From Nakaseomyces glabratus (taxonomy: Eukaryota; Ascomycota; Saccharomycetes; Saccharomycetales; Saccharomycetaceae): 64,000 bases of DNA. Positions 29,484-38,742 of the stretch are shown here, one piece after another. The notes under the pieces were generated by a model. It worked only from the letters and a program-made list of their open reading frames with translations. It was not told the origin of the DNA and ran no database searches. Both the position numbers and the translations under genes were made by a program. The stretch lies in NCBI RefSeq assembly GCF_010111755.1, contig NC_088953.1:248001-312000 (forward strand). Direction: 5' to 3'. Each line of letters opens with the position of its first letter. The first letter of the stretch is position 1.

Positions 29484-32273
29484 CTAGCCAGTAGTAGGCT
29501 TCTCCTTTCTAGTGTAAGAATTTACTCTTAGTTTCTTGTTGAAAGTTGATAGGTACTTGATTTTCCGAGGATCTAATTCGTTAGCTGACATATTACTAAT
29601 ATTACTAGTGATATTGTTTGCGGTATTAGCACTGTTGTATGCACGTATTGCGAGACCTTTAGTCTCCGAATGCTGTTTCTTATTAAGTTCATAAATAACT
29701 GTTTTAGCTGTTTCAGCTGTTTCATCACAAAGACTTAATATAGTTTCGTATTTTTTTTGGGCTTCGTGAAACGATTGTCTATGTTTTTTTGTGCAATCAT
29801 TAGATTTATTTCTTCTCATCCTGACCTGATCATTATAATCATCAATCATATTGTCTAATTTATGTCCATTTGATTGAAGAGGAACTTTTACAGAAATTTT
29901 TGAAGTTTCATCGACATCGTCATCTATTGTTATTACTTCAACAATTTTTCCATTAATCTTCTCAAAAACAGTCTTTAGTTCCGCATCGTCTTTGTTATTA
30001 ATATGTTTTTGGGTTTGTGGCTTTTCAAATATCGGGCTCCTATGCGAATTTTTCTTAGCTTTTATCATGATACTTGCACTTGTAGGGTTTATATTATTAT
30101 GTTCCTGGTCATATGTTGATGGGTTAGAGGTAAGAGCAGTTTCTCCGGAGTTCTTGGAAAAAATCGAAGTTCTTGATGATACGCTTCCGGTGTTAGACAT
30201 GATATTTTGATCCAGCATTATTCCATTACTTGGAAGGCTTCCTAATTTCCCATTTTCGTTCATGGTTTGATTTATTCCATCCAAATTTAATGGAGCACTG
30301 AATGAGGCAAATGTGGTTAATGGTTGTCTTAAGATGTTTTCTGTCCCTTCAATTGTAATTTCCGTTGGAGTACTATCATATTCACTTGAGTTTTCTATTG
30401 TACTGGAAGTTGATATATCATGAACTCCAACATATTGATAACTGTCTTGAGTATCTTCAATATAGTGTGGATCAGTGACCTTGGTAATACTATCTTGTAT
30501 AGAATTAACTGAATCGTCCTCTGGACTTTCTGTAACTTTGATATCTGGGATCACATCTGGATTAGGGTCATATGAAGGGAGATTGTCCGTCAATGTAGGT
30601 GACTTTGGTCGCAGAGGAGATCTAGTAGGTACACTTTGTTCTTTGGAGGTCTTTGGAGGTGTCGAAGTTGCTTCAAATAAGTCCTGTATATCCTCAGTGT
30701 TATGAACACTTCTGCTTCTTCTATGCTGATGAGACATTGCACTATTACGGTTTTGATCCATGAGCATTTGTCGCCTTTTTTCGAATTGGGGATTAGTAGG
30801 CGAAGTATCCACTTTCAAAAAGTCGCTATCTTCAATGGGGTTTAGTACTGGTGCTATCTCAGCATGTTGGGTGTTGGATGCTGGAAATTTGAAACTTAGA
30901 TCTAATTGGTCTACTCTGTTAATATTAGCGGGTACAAAGTTTTCGTCATCTTTTGAGTCATCAAATCTATCGAAGAAATGTAAAGAACCACGAGATGATG
31001 CACTAGCTGGTGTAGTCATTTTTGATAAATCTGGAATATCAATAGTCTTGGATGGAGTAGATAATATTTGCAGTGATTTACTTTCTTTTGCAATGTCTTT
31101 ATTAAGTATTGTTTGCTGCTCTGAATTAGAATGTGATGTAGGGAACTGGTAATTTTGAGGGGAAGGCATGCTCAATTCGCGCTTATGTTTGTGCTTGAGT
31201 ATTGGGACCACTGGAGAAGGTTGATTTGACATTGGTGATTTTTCATTATTTTTGAGTATTGGTACTGTTGCAGATTGTTGGTTTGGAATTGGTAGTTGAT
31301 CATTAGTTTTCAAAATTGGCGCAACTGGTGATGATTGTCTTGATGGGGATGATTTCTCATGGATCATTGTCGGGATCTGGTTATGCAAGCTCTTCATGCG
31401 TAAGTTTCTATTTTGTACTTTTAGATTAACGTTTGCATCCTCATCTATGCCTAATATGTGATCGGTCTCTTGCGCACTCTGTGCACCTGGGTCGAATGAT
31501 ATATCGAATTTTGCTGATGGAATGGAGTCGTCTGTGGAAGTCTGGGTGTGATCACCTGTGTACTCTGAGGAAGTGTCGCCGTCGTAGTTATATGCACTGT
31601 ATCCGGAGCCGTTGTACACCACGCTGTTGGACTTTTTGTGTTTATTTTCTGGCGACAGGAATGGCGGCAGCGAGATCATTGCTGGAACTGGCACTTTGTA
31701 CTTATTTAAGGGAGACTCCGAAGACAGGTACAGGCTGTTTGAGCTTGCATTTTTAGTGGGGGTCATCATTGTCTGTGGTCCCAAGTGCAGCGGCGATACC
31801 TGGCTCAGGCTGCTGTTGTTAGTGCTCGAAGAAATGTCGCCTGTGGAAGTGTCCCGGGAGTAGTCCTGGTAGGAGCTGACGGTCTCCAGGATGATGGACT
31901 GCAGGGACTTCGACTTCTTGTGTCCGAGCACAATCGAGTCGCTGCTGCTGTCGCCGTCGAGGGACTTTGACTTCCTGTGACTGCGGTGGAACTTCCATAT
32001 ATCCTCGGGCACATCTATCATGATCTTGGAGTGCATATCCACCAGGTGCCCGCGGTTGTCCACCTGCTTGCTCTGTCGCTGTCGTTGTCGCTGGCCCTGA
32101 CGAGTAGTATCCTGCTCCTGCTCCTGCACCTGGCTCTCGTCGCTATCACCCGTCGAAGTGTTTGGGAACACTATTCTGTCTGTGTCGTCCGGGTCGGGTA
32201 TAGAGAACCGCACCTGCGGTTCTCTATGCACCCGTGCTCTATACACATCACTGTCTGTCGACCGAGCCGGCAT
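29484..32273 (-). CDS. FIR1: Fir1-like regulator of cell separation and 3'-end processing
   Basis: A 929-residue disordered protein at the FIR1 (YER032W) position. Fir1 was found as a partner of Ref2 and also restrains the Cbk1-driven septation programme until cytokinesis is finished. The sequence carries two Cbk1 docking-type [YF]-x-F-P motifs (YQFP 375-378, FKFP 461-464) and three H-x-K-x-x-S sites (99-104, 118-123, 212-217). A 19-residue imperfect repeat contains PILK at 319-322, 338-341 and 357-360. The C terminus KIKYLSTFNKKLRVNSYTRK looks conserved. The start ATG is at 32271-32273; just inside it the DNA forms a 28-bp palindrome (32200-32227). Confidence 0.86.
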   Translation of the reverse strand: MPARSTDSDVYRARVHREPQVRFSIPDPDDTDRIVFPNTSTGDSDESQVQEQEQDTTRQGQRQRQRQSKQVDNRGHLVDMHSKIMIDVPEDIWKFHRSHRKSKSLDGDSSSDSIVLGHKKSKSLQSIILETVSSYQDYSRDTSTGDISSSTNNSSLSQVSPLHLGPQTMMTPTKNASSNSLYLSSESPLNKYKVPVPAMISLPPFLSPENKHKKSNSVVYNGSGYSAYNYDGDTSSEYTGDHTQTSTDDSIPSAKFDISFDPGAQSAQETDHILGIDEDANVNLKVQNRNLRMKSLHNQIPTMIHEKSSPSRQSSPVAPILKTNDQLPIPNQQSATVPILKNNEKSPMSNQPSPVVPILKHKHKRELSMPSPQNYQFPTSHSNSEQQTILNKDIAKESKSLQILSTPSKTIDIPDLSKMTTPASASSRGSLHFFDRFDDSKDDENFVPANINRVDQLDLSFKFPASNTQHAEIAPVLNPIEDSDFLKVDTSPTNPQFEKRRQMLMDQNRNSAMSHQHRRSRSVHNTEDIQDLFEATSTPPKTSKEQSVPTRSPLRPKSPTLTDNLPSYDPNPDVIPDIKVTESPEDDSVNSIQDSITKVTDPHYIEDTQDSYQYVGVHDISTSSTIENSSEYDSTPTEITIEGTENILRQPLTTFASFSAPLNLDGINQTMNENGKLGSLPSNGIMLDQNIMSNTGSVSSRTSIFSKNSGETALTSNPSTYDQEHNNINPTSASIMIKAKKNSHRSPIFEKPQTQKHINNKDDAELKTVFEKINGKIVEVITIDDDVDETSKISVKVPLQSNGHKLDNMIDDYNDQVRMRRNKSNDCTKKHRQSFHEAQKKYETILSLCDETAETAKTVIYELNKKQHSETKGLAIRAYNSANTANNITSNISNMSANELDPRKIKYLSTFNKKLRVNSYTRKEKPTTG
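32200..32227. repeat. 28-bp palindrome inside the FIR1 5' coding region
   Basis: Perfect 13-base arms ATAGAGAACCGCA (32200-32212) and its complement (32215-32227) are separated by two bases. It falls at codons 16-25 of FIR1 and would form a stable hairpin in the mRNA about 47 bases after the start codon. Confidence 0.9.
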
Positions 32274-32438
32274 CGTAGAATCCGTACTGTGTCTTCTCGT
32301 TGGGGTCTTTGGCTATATTCACAGCGGCTACAAAAAAAATAGTTTAGTATCTGCAGTGCACATGCAAATACTCAAGTACAAAGTAGTGGCTTCAAGTCTG
32401 AGGTAGTGCGAATGATCTGGTAAACAAGACCAGGGACT

Positions 32439-32446
32439 TTACCCGG
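32439..32446 (+). promoter_or_regulatory. Reb1 site
   Basis: TTACCCGG matches the Reb1 consensus exactly and lies in the nucleosome-depleted-type position 170 bp upstream of the FIR1 ATG, in the divergent promoter shared with YPT31. Confidence 0.55.
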
Positions 32447-32510
32447 GTTCATCAAGCACAGCATTCTCAGCTACAGTATCTGTAGTTAAGCACCACTGGT
32501 CCCATTGTCG

Positions 32511-32588
32511 ATCCAGGACCAAGGTCCAAGGACCAGGTCCAAGGACCAGGACCAGGTTCAAGGACCAAGGTCCAGGACCAGGATCAAG
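32511..32588. repeat. GGTCCAAGGACCA-type tandem repeat
   Basis: About 78 bp built from permutations of CCAAGGACCAGG and GGTCCAAGG, in which GGTCC and GGACC alternate so the block is rich in short inverted repeats. It is intergenic, between FIR1 and YPT31. Confidence 0.85.
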
Positions 32589-32787
32589 TCAACACAACAA
32601 CTTCACCAATGAGTCTGCGATACATTTGCAAAAGCTTTTTTTCATCACTCTGTTCAGTGATTTGTTTACATGTATCCCTAATCGGGGAATTAGTAAACAT
32701 TATGAACTTGCAATTTTCATTTTCTTTCTTTTTTTTTGGTTTTAAGTGGAAGGGTTATCATGTTGGACGTGTTGTACACACATTACT

Positions 32788-32822
32788 TAGTATAGAGTGA
32801 TGCTGCGCATCACTCTATACTA
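32788..32822. repeat. 35-bp palindrome in the YPT31 upstream region
   Basis: Perfect 16-base arms (32788-32803 and 32807-32822; left arm begins TAGTATAGAGTGATGC) flank a three-base TGC spacer. It lies about 360 bp ahead of the YPT31 start codon. Confidence 0.92.
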
Positions 32823-33184
32823 GTATCATATGATGTGAACTCGTGTTTGGGTATGTCCCATATCACTTTCCAAGATGCATGTCATATGATAAACCGTATA
32901 GTTGTATATTGGTATTGGTATATCACTTGGCACATATGTATCACGCGACATTATACGTACATCAGCACCCCAGGAAGCTATACGGGGGGGTCTCTATGGA
33001 TCCCACTGTGTAGAGCTGTTGCACTGCGCACAGCTGCTTCTCAGACGTGTTCGCGGATTTTGAATCCAAAAAAAAACCAGAAATTGGAATTTCAGTGTTA
33101 TAAGTATGGATAGGATGGTTTTAAGCCAGGTATAAGGTATTATCGAATTGCTTTCTGGCTCTACCAGAGGACTTATATACCAAG

Positions 33185-33841
33185 ATGAGCAACGAGGATT
33201 ATGGTTATGACTACGACTATCTGTTCAAGATAGTGTTGATTGGTGACTCCGGTGTTGGTAAGTCGAACCTGCTGTCGAGGTTCACCACGAATGAGTTCAA
33301 CATCGACTCGAAGTCCACTATCGGTGTCGAGTTTGCCACGCGGACCATCGACGTGGACGGCAAGAAGATTAAGGCGCAGATATGGGACACCGCGGGCCAG
33401 GAAAGGTACCGTGCGATCACCTCCGCATACTACCGTGGTGCCGTGGGTGCGCTGATCGTGTACGACATCAGCAAGTCCAGCAGTTACGAGAACTGCCACC
33501 ACTGGCTGTCGGAGCTGAGGGAGAACGCCGACGACAACGTCGCTGTGGGCCTGATCGGGAACAAGTCCGATCTGGCTCACTTGCGTGCCGTCCCCACCGA
33601 GGAGGCCAAGCAGTTCGCTTCTGAGAACCAGCTGCTGTTCACAGAGACAAGTGCCCTGAATAGCGACAACGTCGACCTCGCGTTCAAGGAACTGATCACA
33701 GCAATCCACCAGAAGGTCAGCAAACACCAAGTAGAGCTGAGCAACGCCAACAAGCCGGGCGCCGGGCCAAACGGACCTACCATCAGCCTGACCCCAGCTC
33801 CAAATGAGAAGAAGAAGAGCAGCTCCAACAACTGCTGCTAA
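33185..33841 (+). CDS. YPT31: Rab GTPase Ypt31/Ypt32 (Rab11 type)
   Basis: A 218-residue Rab GTPase of the Rab11 type, which controls exit from the trans-Golgi and endosome-Golgi recycling. P-loop GDSGVGKSN is at 20-28, switch I carries Thr45 in [12 protein letters not shown], switch II is WDTAGQE (67-73), and the base-binding motifs are NKSD (126-129) and ETSA (154-157). The protein ends in NNCC, the double-cysteine geranylgeranylation signal. The coding sequence is rich in G/C-ending codons. Its place between FIR1 and CHZ1 corresponds to YPT31 (YER031C). The long frame on the opposite strand is a shadow of this gene. Confidence 0.97.
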   Translation: MSNEDYGYDYDYLFKIVLIGDSGVGKSNLLSRFTTNEFNIDSKSTIGVEFATRTIDVDGKKIKAQIWDTAGQERYRAITSAYYRGAVGALIVYDISKSSSYENCHHWLSELRENADDNVAVGLIGNKSDLAHLRAVPTEEAKQFASENQLLFTETSALNSDNVDLAFKELITAIHQKVSKHQVELSNANKPGAGPNGPTISLTPAPNEKKKSSSNNCC

Positions 33842-34088
33842 GCAAATTCCCTTGTCATGCATTTTCCACTATCTATCTTTCTATATACTTTATGTAAAAG
33901 CCCGTAACTGTTCTGATAAATATTTGATTCATATAAAAATATGAGAAAACAATAAAAAAAAGTTTAAACAATAGCAAATATATATAGCTATATACATAAC
34001 GGCAGTTCCTTAATCACAATTGGTGCACGTATAACATTTTAAAGTTACAGAAAGTTTGCGGTAAGCTCAATGTCTCACAGCTGTTCAA

Positions 34089-34535
34089 TCATTCCTTGAA
34101 GTCGGCGTCGTCATCTTCCTCATCATCAGCGGCTCCCGGAGCAGCCTCGGTAGCGGCAGAATCAGTTTTCTGCTCACTCGCATCAAGCTCTTTGGCAGTT
34201 TTCTTGTAATCAATGATCTTGCCCCGCGTTCTTCTGCCTGTGGTTATGATGTTGGATGTGTCGATTTCCGCGAGGTCGTCCTCTTCTTCGTCCTCGTTGC
34301 TCTCCAGTCTGTCAAGCTTGGCGTCATCAATGTCACTCTCAGAGTCGCTATCGCCAGCTGCAGCCGCACCAGCTTTACCACTGGCTTCGCTAGGTTTGCT
34401 CTTCTTCTTCTCAGACTCAGTCACCTCGGCATCGTAATCATCGTAGTTTCTTCTTCTTCTCTTCTTCTTCTCAACTTTGGCTGGAACTTCAGCGTTCTCA
34501 GCAACAACGGGTTTGACCTCCTTCTCCTCAGACAT
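34089..34535 (-). CDS. CHZ1: Histone H2A.Z chaperone Chz1
   Basis: A 148-residue acidic protein (S. cerevisiae Chz1: 153). Chz1 carries H2A.Z-H2B dimers to the SWR1 remodeller. The CHZ motif is visible around residues 90-118: EDDLAEIDTSNIITTGRRTR followed by GKIIDY, flanked by long Asp/Glu stretches. The N-terminal third has lysine/arginine clusters (KKKRRRRNYDDYD) that may act as a nuclear signal. It is divergent from SMB1, with a PAC/RRPE promoter between them, matching YER030W-YER029C. Confidence 0.95.
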   Translation of the reverse strand: MSEEKEVKPVVAENAEVPAKVEKKKRRRRNYDDYDAEVTESEKKKSKPSEASGKAGAAAAGDSDSESDIDDAKLDRLESNEDEEEDDLAEIDTSNIITTGRRTRGKIIDYKKTAKELDASEQKTDSAATEAAPGAADDEEDDDADFKE

Positions 34536-34631
34536 TGTTTTCTTGTAGCGTTGCTCTGGTTGTGACCAATTGTGCCAACAATCACTAGCCAGCTTGTACC
34601 TGTCTTTTAACCTTTTTCCCTTTTCAATTGT

Positions 34632-34660
34632 CTCATCGCTTTACCAACTGAAATTTTTCA
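34632..34660. promoter_or_regulatory. PAC and RRPE pair in CHZ1/SMB1 divergent promoter
   Basis: CTCATCGC (34632-34639, PAC on the minus strand) and TGAAATTTTTCA (34649-34660, RRPE type) lie 97-124 bp ahead of the CHZ1 ATG and about 180 bp ahead of SMB1. Orientation of PAC and distance favour CHZ1, but both genes could be served. Confidence 0.7.
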
Positions 34661-34837
34661 AAAATTGTAAGGAAGCAAGCAATAAGTGTAAAAGAAAGCA
34701 GTATTTGAATAGGTCAAGGTTTAGCAGAAACTATAGCACGTCTTCACCATTGAAGCCATAATACGAGAATCCACATTTCATAAAGATATCCAAGAAACAG
34801 GAACCATAGAGCACAACAGGACAACTCATTATAGCAG

Positions 34838-35335
34838 ATGGTAGGAGTTCAAGTAAAGCACAACAGTCGATTAGCTGACCTGATAAACTACAAGTTACGT
34901 GTCATAACACAAGATGGTAGGGTGTATATTGGTATATTGCTGGCGTTTGATAAGCATATGAATGTAGTACTGAGTGATTGTGTGGAGGAGAGAGTTCTCA
35001 AGAAGCAGATCGATGACATAAAGAATAAAGGCTCGGTTGATCGAGACAACCTGAAAGTTGAGAAGAGAGTGCTGGGACTTGTCATTCTCCGAGGCGAGCA
35101 GATACTATCGACAGTTGTAGAGGACAAGCCGCTACTTTCAAAAGCAGAAAGATTGGTTGTCGACTCAAAACAGCAGAAACAGCTAGCAAAGGAGCGCAAT
35201 AAGAGGAAGAAAAATACCACTACAAATGGCGGGAAAGTGGCCAAGTCAAACAGCAAGGATGTGAAGCCAAATGAGAGAACAATACAACAACCGGTAAGGA
35301 AATTCCAACCACCACCAGGATTTAAGAGAAAGTAA
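34838..35335 (+). CDS. SMB1: Spliceosomal Sm protein B
   Basis: A 165-residue SmB, part of the heptameric Sm ring on U1, U2, U4 and U5 snRNAs and on telomerase RNA. The Sm1 motif is LRVITQDGRVYIGILLAFDKHMNVVL (about residues 20-45, given here as its conserved span) and Sm2 is RVLGLVILRGEQIL (about 73-86). The basic tail ends in RKFQPPPGFKRK, the same ending as in S. cerevisiae. It is a little shorter than S. cerevisiae SmB (196) because the linker of the tail is reduced. No intron is seen. Confidence 0.96.
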   Translation: MVGVQVKHNSRLADLINYKLRVITQDGRVYIGILLAFDKHMNVVLSDCVEERVLKKQIDDIKNKGSVDRDNLKVEKRVLGLVILRGEQILSTVVEDKPLLSKAERLVVDSKQQKQLAKERNKRKKNTTTNGGKVAKSNSKDVKPNERTIQQPVRKFQPPPGFKRK

Positions 35336-36969
35336 TAGTAATTGTAATAGTATATAATAGAGGAATAACATATGTATATGATGAAACCTGATTCACTAGC
35401 ATGGTTATTACCAATACAATGAATACAATATTATATAGATCGAACATTTACAGGTTTTCAGAAAATTCATGTTTTGAGCACATATTTGGCACTTAGTGGA
35501 TACCTTCATCTATTACTTGCTATACATCAAAAGTGAAGCATCTTTACATTTTAGACACTGAACAGATTATTTTAGATAATACTTAGTATATATCTTTTCT
35601 ACTTATTGAACTACAGTTGTCATATAACTGACTATATTGTATTGATATCCAGTATACTCCCCAACTTGTCATAGTTGCCGCTATTGGTTCCAGATCATAA
35701 AACGAGTATTACAAACTTGATATTCCATGTTGCTAGCGTATTAGGTAATGCATTACCACCAACCATCATTTTGAGAGTCATGGTGACGTAACTGGAGAGG
35801 CAATAATGCTTTGTTTTAGTGCTAGTACCCACTACAATTGTTCATCTACTATAACCAGCGAGTAAATTACGCATCATTAGGACATATTGCCCGGACTTGG
35901 CCGTATTTCAAAGGAAACAATGAGGACAGACCACAGGAGAAATGCCATTGCCAAACAATTTGACTTATTTATCCGAACTTTTATCGTATATCAAAGAGAA
36001 AAGCAATATTTGATTTTGCTCCTTACTTTGTTTCCTTGTTGGTCGGACATTGAATTACGTAAATTGAACTGACGATCGGTGTTATAGAATACTGGCGCCA
36101 TTGTGTTAAGAGGGTCGCCACGAAATACCAATGTCCCTACAGTTATAGTACTGTACCTAAGAGATCCATTAGTCCAAAGCTTTTGCGAGACCTCTCGATA
36201 TGTCTATTCCCGCGTTTATTACTTAAGTTATGTCATTTATTAAAAGTCCGTCCACTAAGAACTCTCCTATTTACTTCAAAAATGTATCTAGCAAATGACG
36301 TAAAGATGGAAGAACAATTCTTTTGAATGCTTTTGAGGGTGAAAAGCTGATCACTTATTTTAGAAAGAGAGCGATGGAACAATTACGCGTATGACAAAAC
36401 CCCCACTTCAGAAGGATAGAAATTGATAAACGAGCATTGACAACCCTCAAACCATATACACATAAAGTTTGCTCTGCTTTTAGTATCTCACTTGGATAGA
36501 TACTTTAAAAGCAAGTTACAGTGAATCGACAATATTGCCTTTCCGAGTACCGCGGCGACCAACTGAATACATCAAAGGGTACAGTAAGTACTAAGAATCA
36601 AGAATAACATTTGTAGAACAACGGTTTTTCCGAGTTACTTGATTTCTGCTCGGTGAGCCAGCAAAGCTACGTCCCACAAAAAGAATTCCAATGAATTGTA
36701 GCAATTGATCGTCTTGAGAGCATAGTCCCTACATGAAAGAACGCTTCCAGCAACGTCGTCCACTACTGGTAGTCGAGCAATAATAAAAACCTAAATCATC
36801 CAATCAAAACCAAAGTTGAAAGGAAAAAATACCTCATTTTTTTTGTTTTTTCGAGAACACTGAAAACAGTAAACTATAATTTCTAAAAACTCCTCAGCCC
36901 TACAACCCAACCACCATATATTATTATTCTGTACAACTCGAATCTGTAGCTTATTGTGGGATCTTGCAG

Positions 36970-37015
36970 CGGAAAAACTATTCCTGCCAGCGACAAAAAT
37001 AAAATAGTTTTTCCG
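36970..37015. promoter_or_regulatory. Inverted pair of CGGAAAAACTATT (Rgt1-like sites)
   Basis: CGGAAAAACTATT at 36970-36982 is repeated in inverse orientation at 37003-37015 with 20 bp between, forming a 46-bp inverted repeat. The core CGGAAAA fits the Rgt1 consensus CGGANNA. Rgt1 is known to repress MIG2 and MIG3 in S. cerevisiae when glucose is absent. Confidence 0.5.
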
Positions 37016-37375
37016 ACAAGTACGGCATTCGGGGAAGCAATGATTTCCTCGAGAGAGATATAATACAAATGCTAACAGAATTGAGCACACCGAGAAACCA
37101 TTCTCCAAGAGCGAATTCTGGGTAAGCTGAAATTAGAATAGTATAAAGTATTCGAGTGAAATTTAAGTACGTAATATTAGCAAAGGACTTGGATGGCCGC
37201 TATTTTCTTACGCGTTATAATTTTTCTTTTTGCAACGGTCAAATAGAACAGGCATGGAAAAACTTTTTTATGCGGAGAATAGTGCAGTTTACTGTAAACC
37301 CTAGACGTGCTTTCTTCCCAAATGTAATTAAAGAATAAGACAATGGTTGCAACAATTGCTTCACAGGGAAATCTA

Positions 37376-37388
37376 CGGAAAAACTATT
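37376..37388 (+). promoter_or_regulatory. Third CGGAAAAACTATT copy
   Basis: An exact copy of the 13-mer found twice at 36970-37015; it shares a 14th base (C) with the first copy. It lies about 1.36 kb upstream of the MIG start codon on the coding strand. Confidence 0.5.
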
Positions 37389-38742
37389 CTTAGAGATTTT
37401 CCCGTGTATCTCCTATCTTCTCCCTTTATTTATATGCATCTGTGCGTCCGGTTCTTGCCCCCACCACCATCACCAGGATATTTACGCATAACTGATTTTT
37501 TATTTGCAAAAGACGCATACCTTGTCCCTACAATATTTTGTCACCCCCACTATGCTCTTTGCTTTGAAGTCGTTGCCTGGGGTAGCTTTTGTCATTGTCC
37601 CCCCCACTAGAGTTAACTCATCTAGTTTTCCTTTTTTTTTGACAGTGTGTCAAATAGCTATAATGCGGGAGACATTCTGCTAAGGTTCTGGAGGCAGAAG
37701 GAGCGGGATACGGTTTGTACTACCGGTTCGAGGAGAGTTACTTCGCTACATTAATTTTTTGTTGGGTTTGTTTTGATATTTTGACTAGCCATGGAGCTGT
37801 TTTTGGGTGATTTCAAAAGTGAACTGCCATCAGCTTATGTAATTTTGCTAGTGAAACTACTGTAGTGAGTCTATAATCCCTTTACAGATATCTGTTTATT
37901 CTGTAAGTTTTTGCTTGATATGGAATATATTTGTCTGAGGGGTTATGTTTCATTTCTTTTTACCAGCGATATCCGACTCTTATACTGCAGGTATCGCGGG
38001 AGAGTGCTATGTGAGTAACAGGAACATATAATATAGTTTTCGGCTGTTGACTGGGCGTCTTCTGGGGCTCTCAAAAAAGCAAAGAGGGTAAACAACAAAC
38101 TATATTGTAGACATTTGGGGTGGGGATTGTAGAAGAAATTAGTGCTTGAGCGTACGCACTGCCACTCTTAATGGTTTTATCTCCATCTCTTGCACTGTGG
38201 ATTAGACAATATTGCATCGTTAAAGCCAAAAAAACTGGATTTGTCAAGATATTAGAATAAAATGTCAGGGGAATGCTTTTACAGTCAGGTCCCAGTGAAT
38301 AAATTAGAATGCGTTTTGTATGAGAGAGTGTGAGTGTCATCGCTTCCAATGACAGTCCTTTCAAATTTTTATTATAAGCTGCAATTTATTGTGGGAAAAA
38401 AGGAAAGAGTAAAGGTTGTGTAATTGCAGTCCTAATTGAAATCGTATATCTATAGCCAAGTTTTCCAATAAGACACACAGAGTAATTGTAACCCATTAAC
38501 CCCCCTGATCTAGTCGGTAGTATATTTTTCTAAAATCAATTATTATTGATCTTAATTAAATGGTAAATTCTTTTCTTAACTCTTGCATGCAACGCCAACT
38601 ATATAACCAAGACCAGTAAAGTAAACTAGAGAGTCATTAACACGTCAGTCGACAAAAGATAAAAACTGCAAAAGTAATTGAGTCAAAGAACATCTACAAA
38701 ACAATCTGCTATCCATCGACACATAAGATAACAAACTAAATA

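Larger units (their letters stand above)
32274..33184. other. 911-bp divergent promoter region of FIR1 and YPT31
   Basis: The region holds a Reb1 consensus TTACCCGG at 32439-32446, a GGTCC/GGACC-rich tandem block at about 32511-32588, and a 35-bp palindrome at 32788-32822. A series of CATATGAT-type short palindromes lies near 32826 and 32880. No protein-like frame or RNA gene was recognised. Confidence 0.5.
35336..38742. other. 3.4-kb gene-free region upstream of the MIG gene
   Basis: This is the largest gap in the window. The open frames in it are short, and the longest (36791-37108, minus) lacks an ATG start. It holds three copies of CGGAAAAACTATT (see below), single CGGANNA sites at 35969-35975, 36626-36632 and 37273-37279, and an AACCCTA (Tbf1-type) at 37297-37303. 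GC-rich CCCCAC/CTGGGG blocks near 37456, 37541, 37577 and 37603 fit Mig-type sites. No tRNA, snRNA or box C/D snoRNA was recognised. A long glucose-controlled promoter, a noncoding transcript or decayed genes could account for it. Confidence 0.5.

Noticed and set aside
33173..33862. A 229-codon minus-strand frame opposite YPT31
   Set aside because: It is an antisense shadow caused by the GC-rich codon bias of YPT31; the Rab gene on the plus strand has every family motif.
36791..37108. A 105-codon minus-strand frame in the SMB1-MIG gap
   Set aside because: It has only a TTG start, contains the repeated regulatory 13-mer, and shows no domain or protein-like conservation clue.
37720..37740. tRNA B-box-like GGTTCGAGG
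   Set aside because: No matching A-box, acceptor stem or terminator poly-T at the right distances; no cloverleaf could be drawn.
37753..37761. Sm-site-like AATTTTTTG as mark of an snRNA
   Set aside because: Short T-rich match without a following stem or trimethylguanosine-type snRNA 5' motifs; common by chance.
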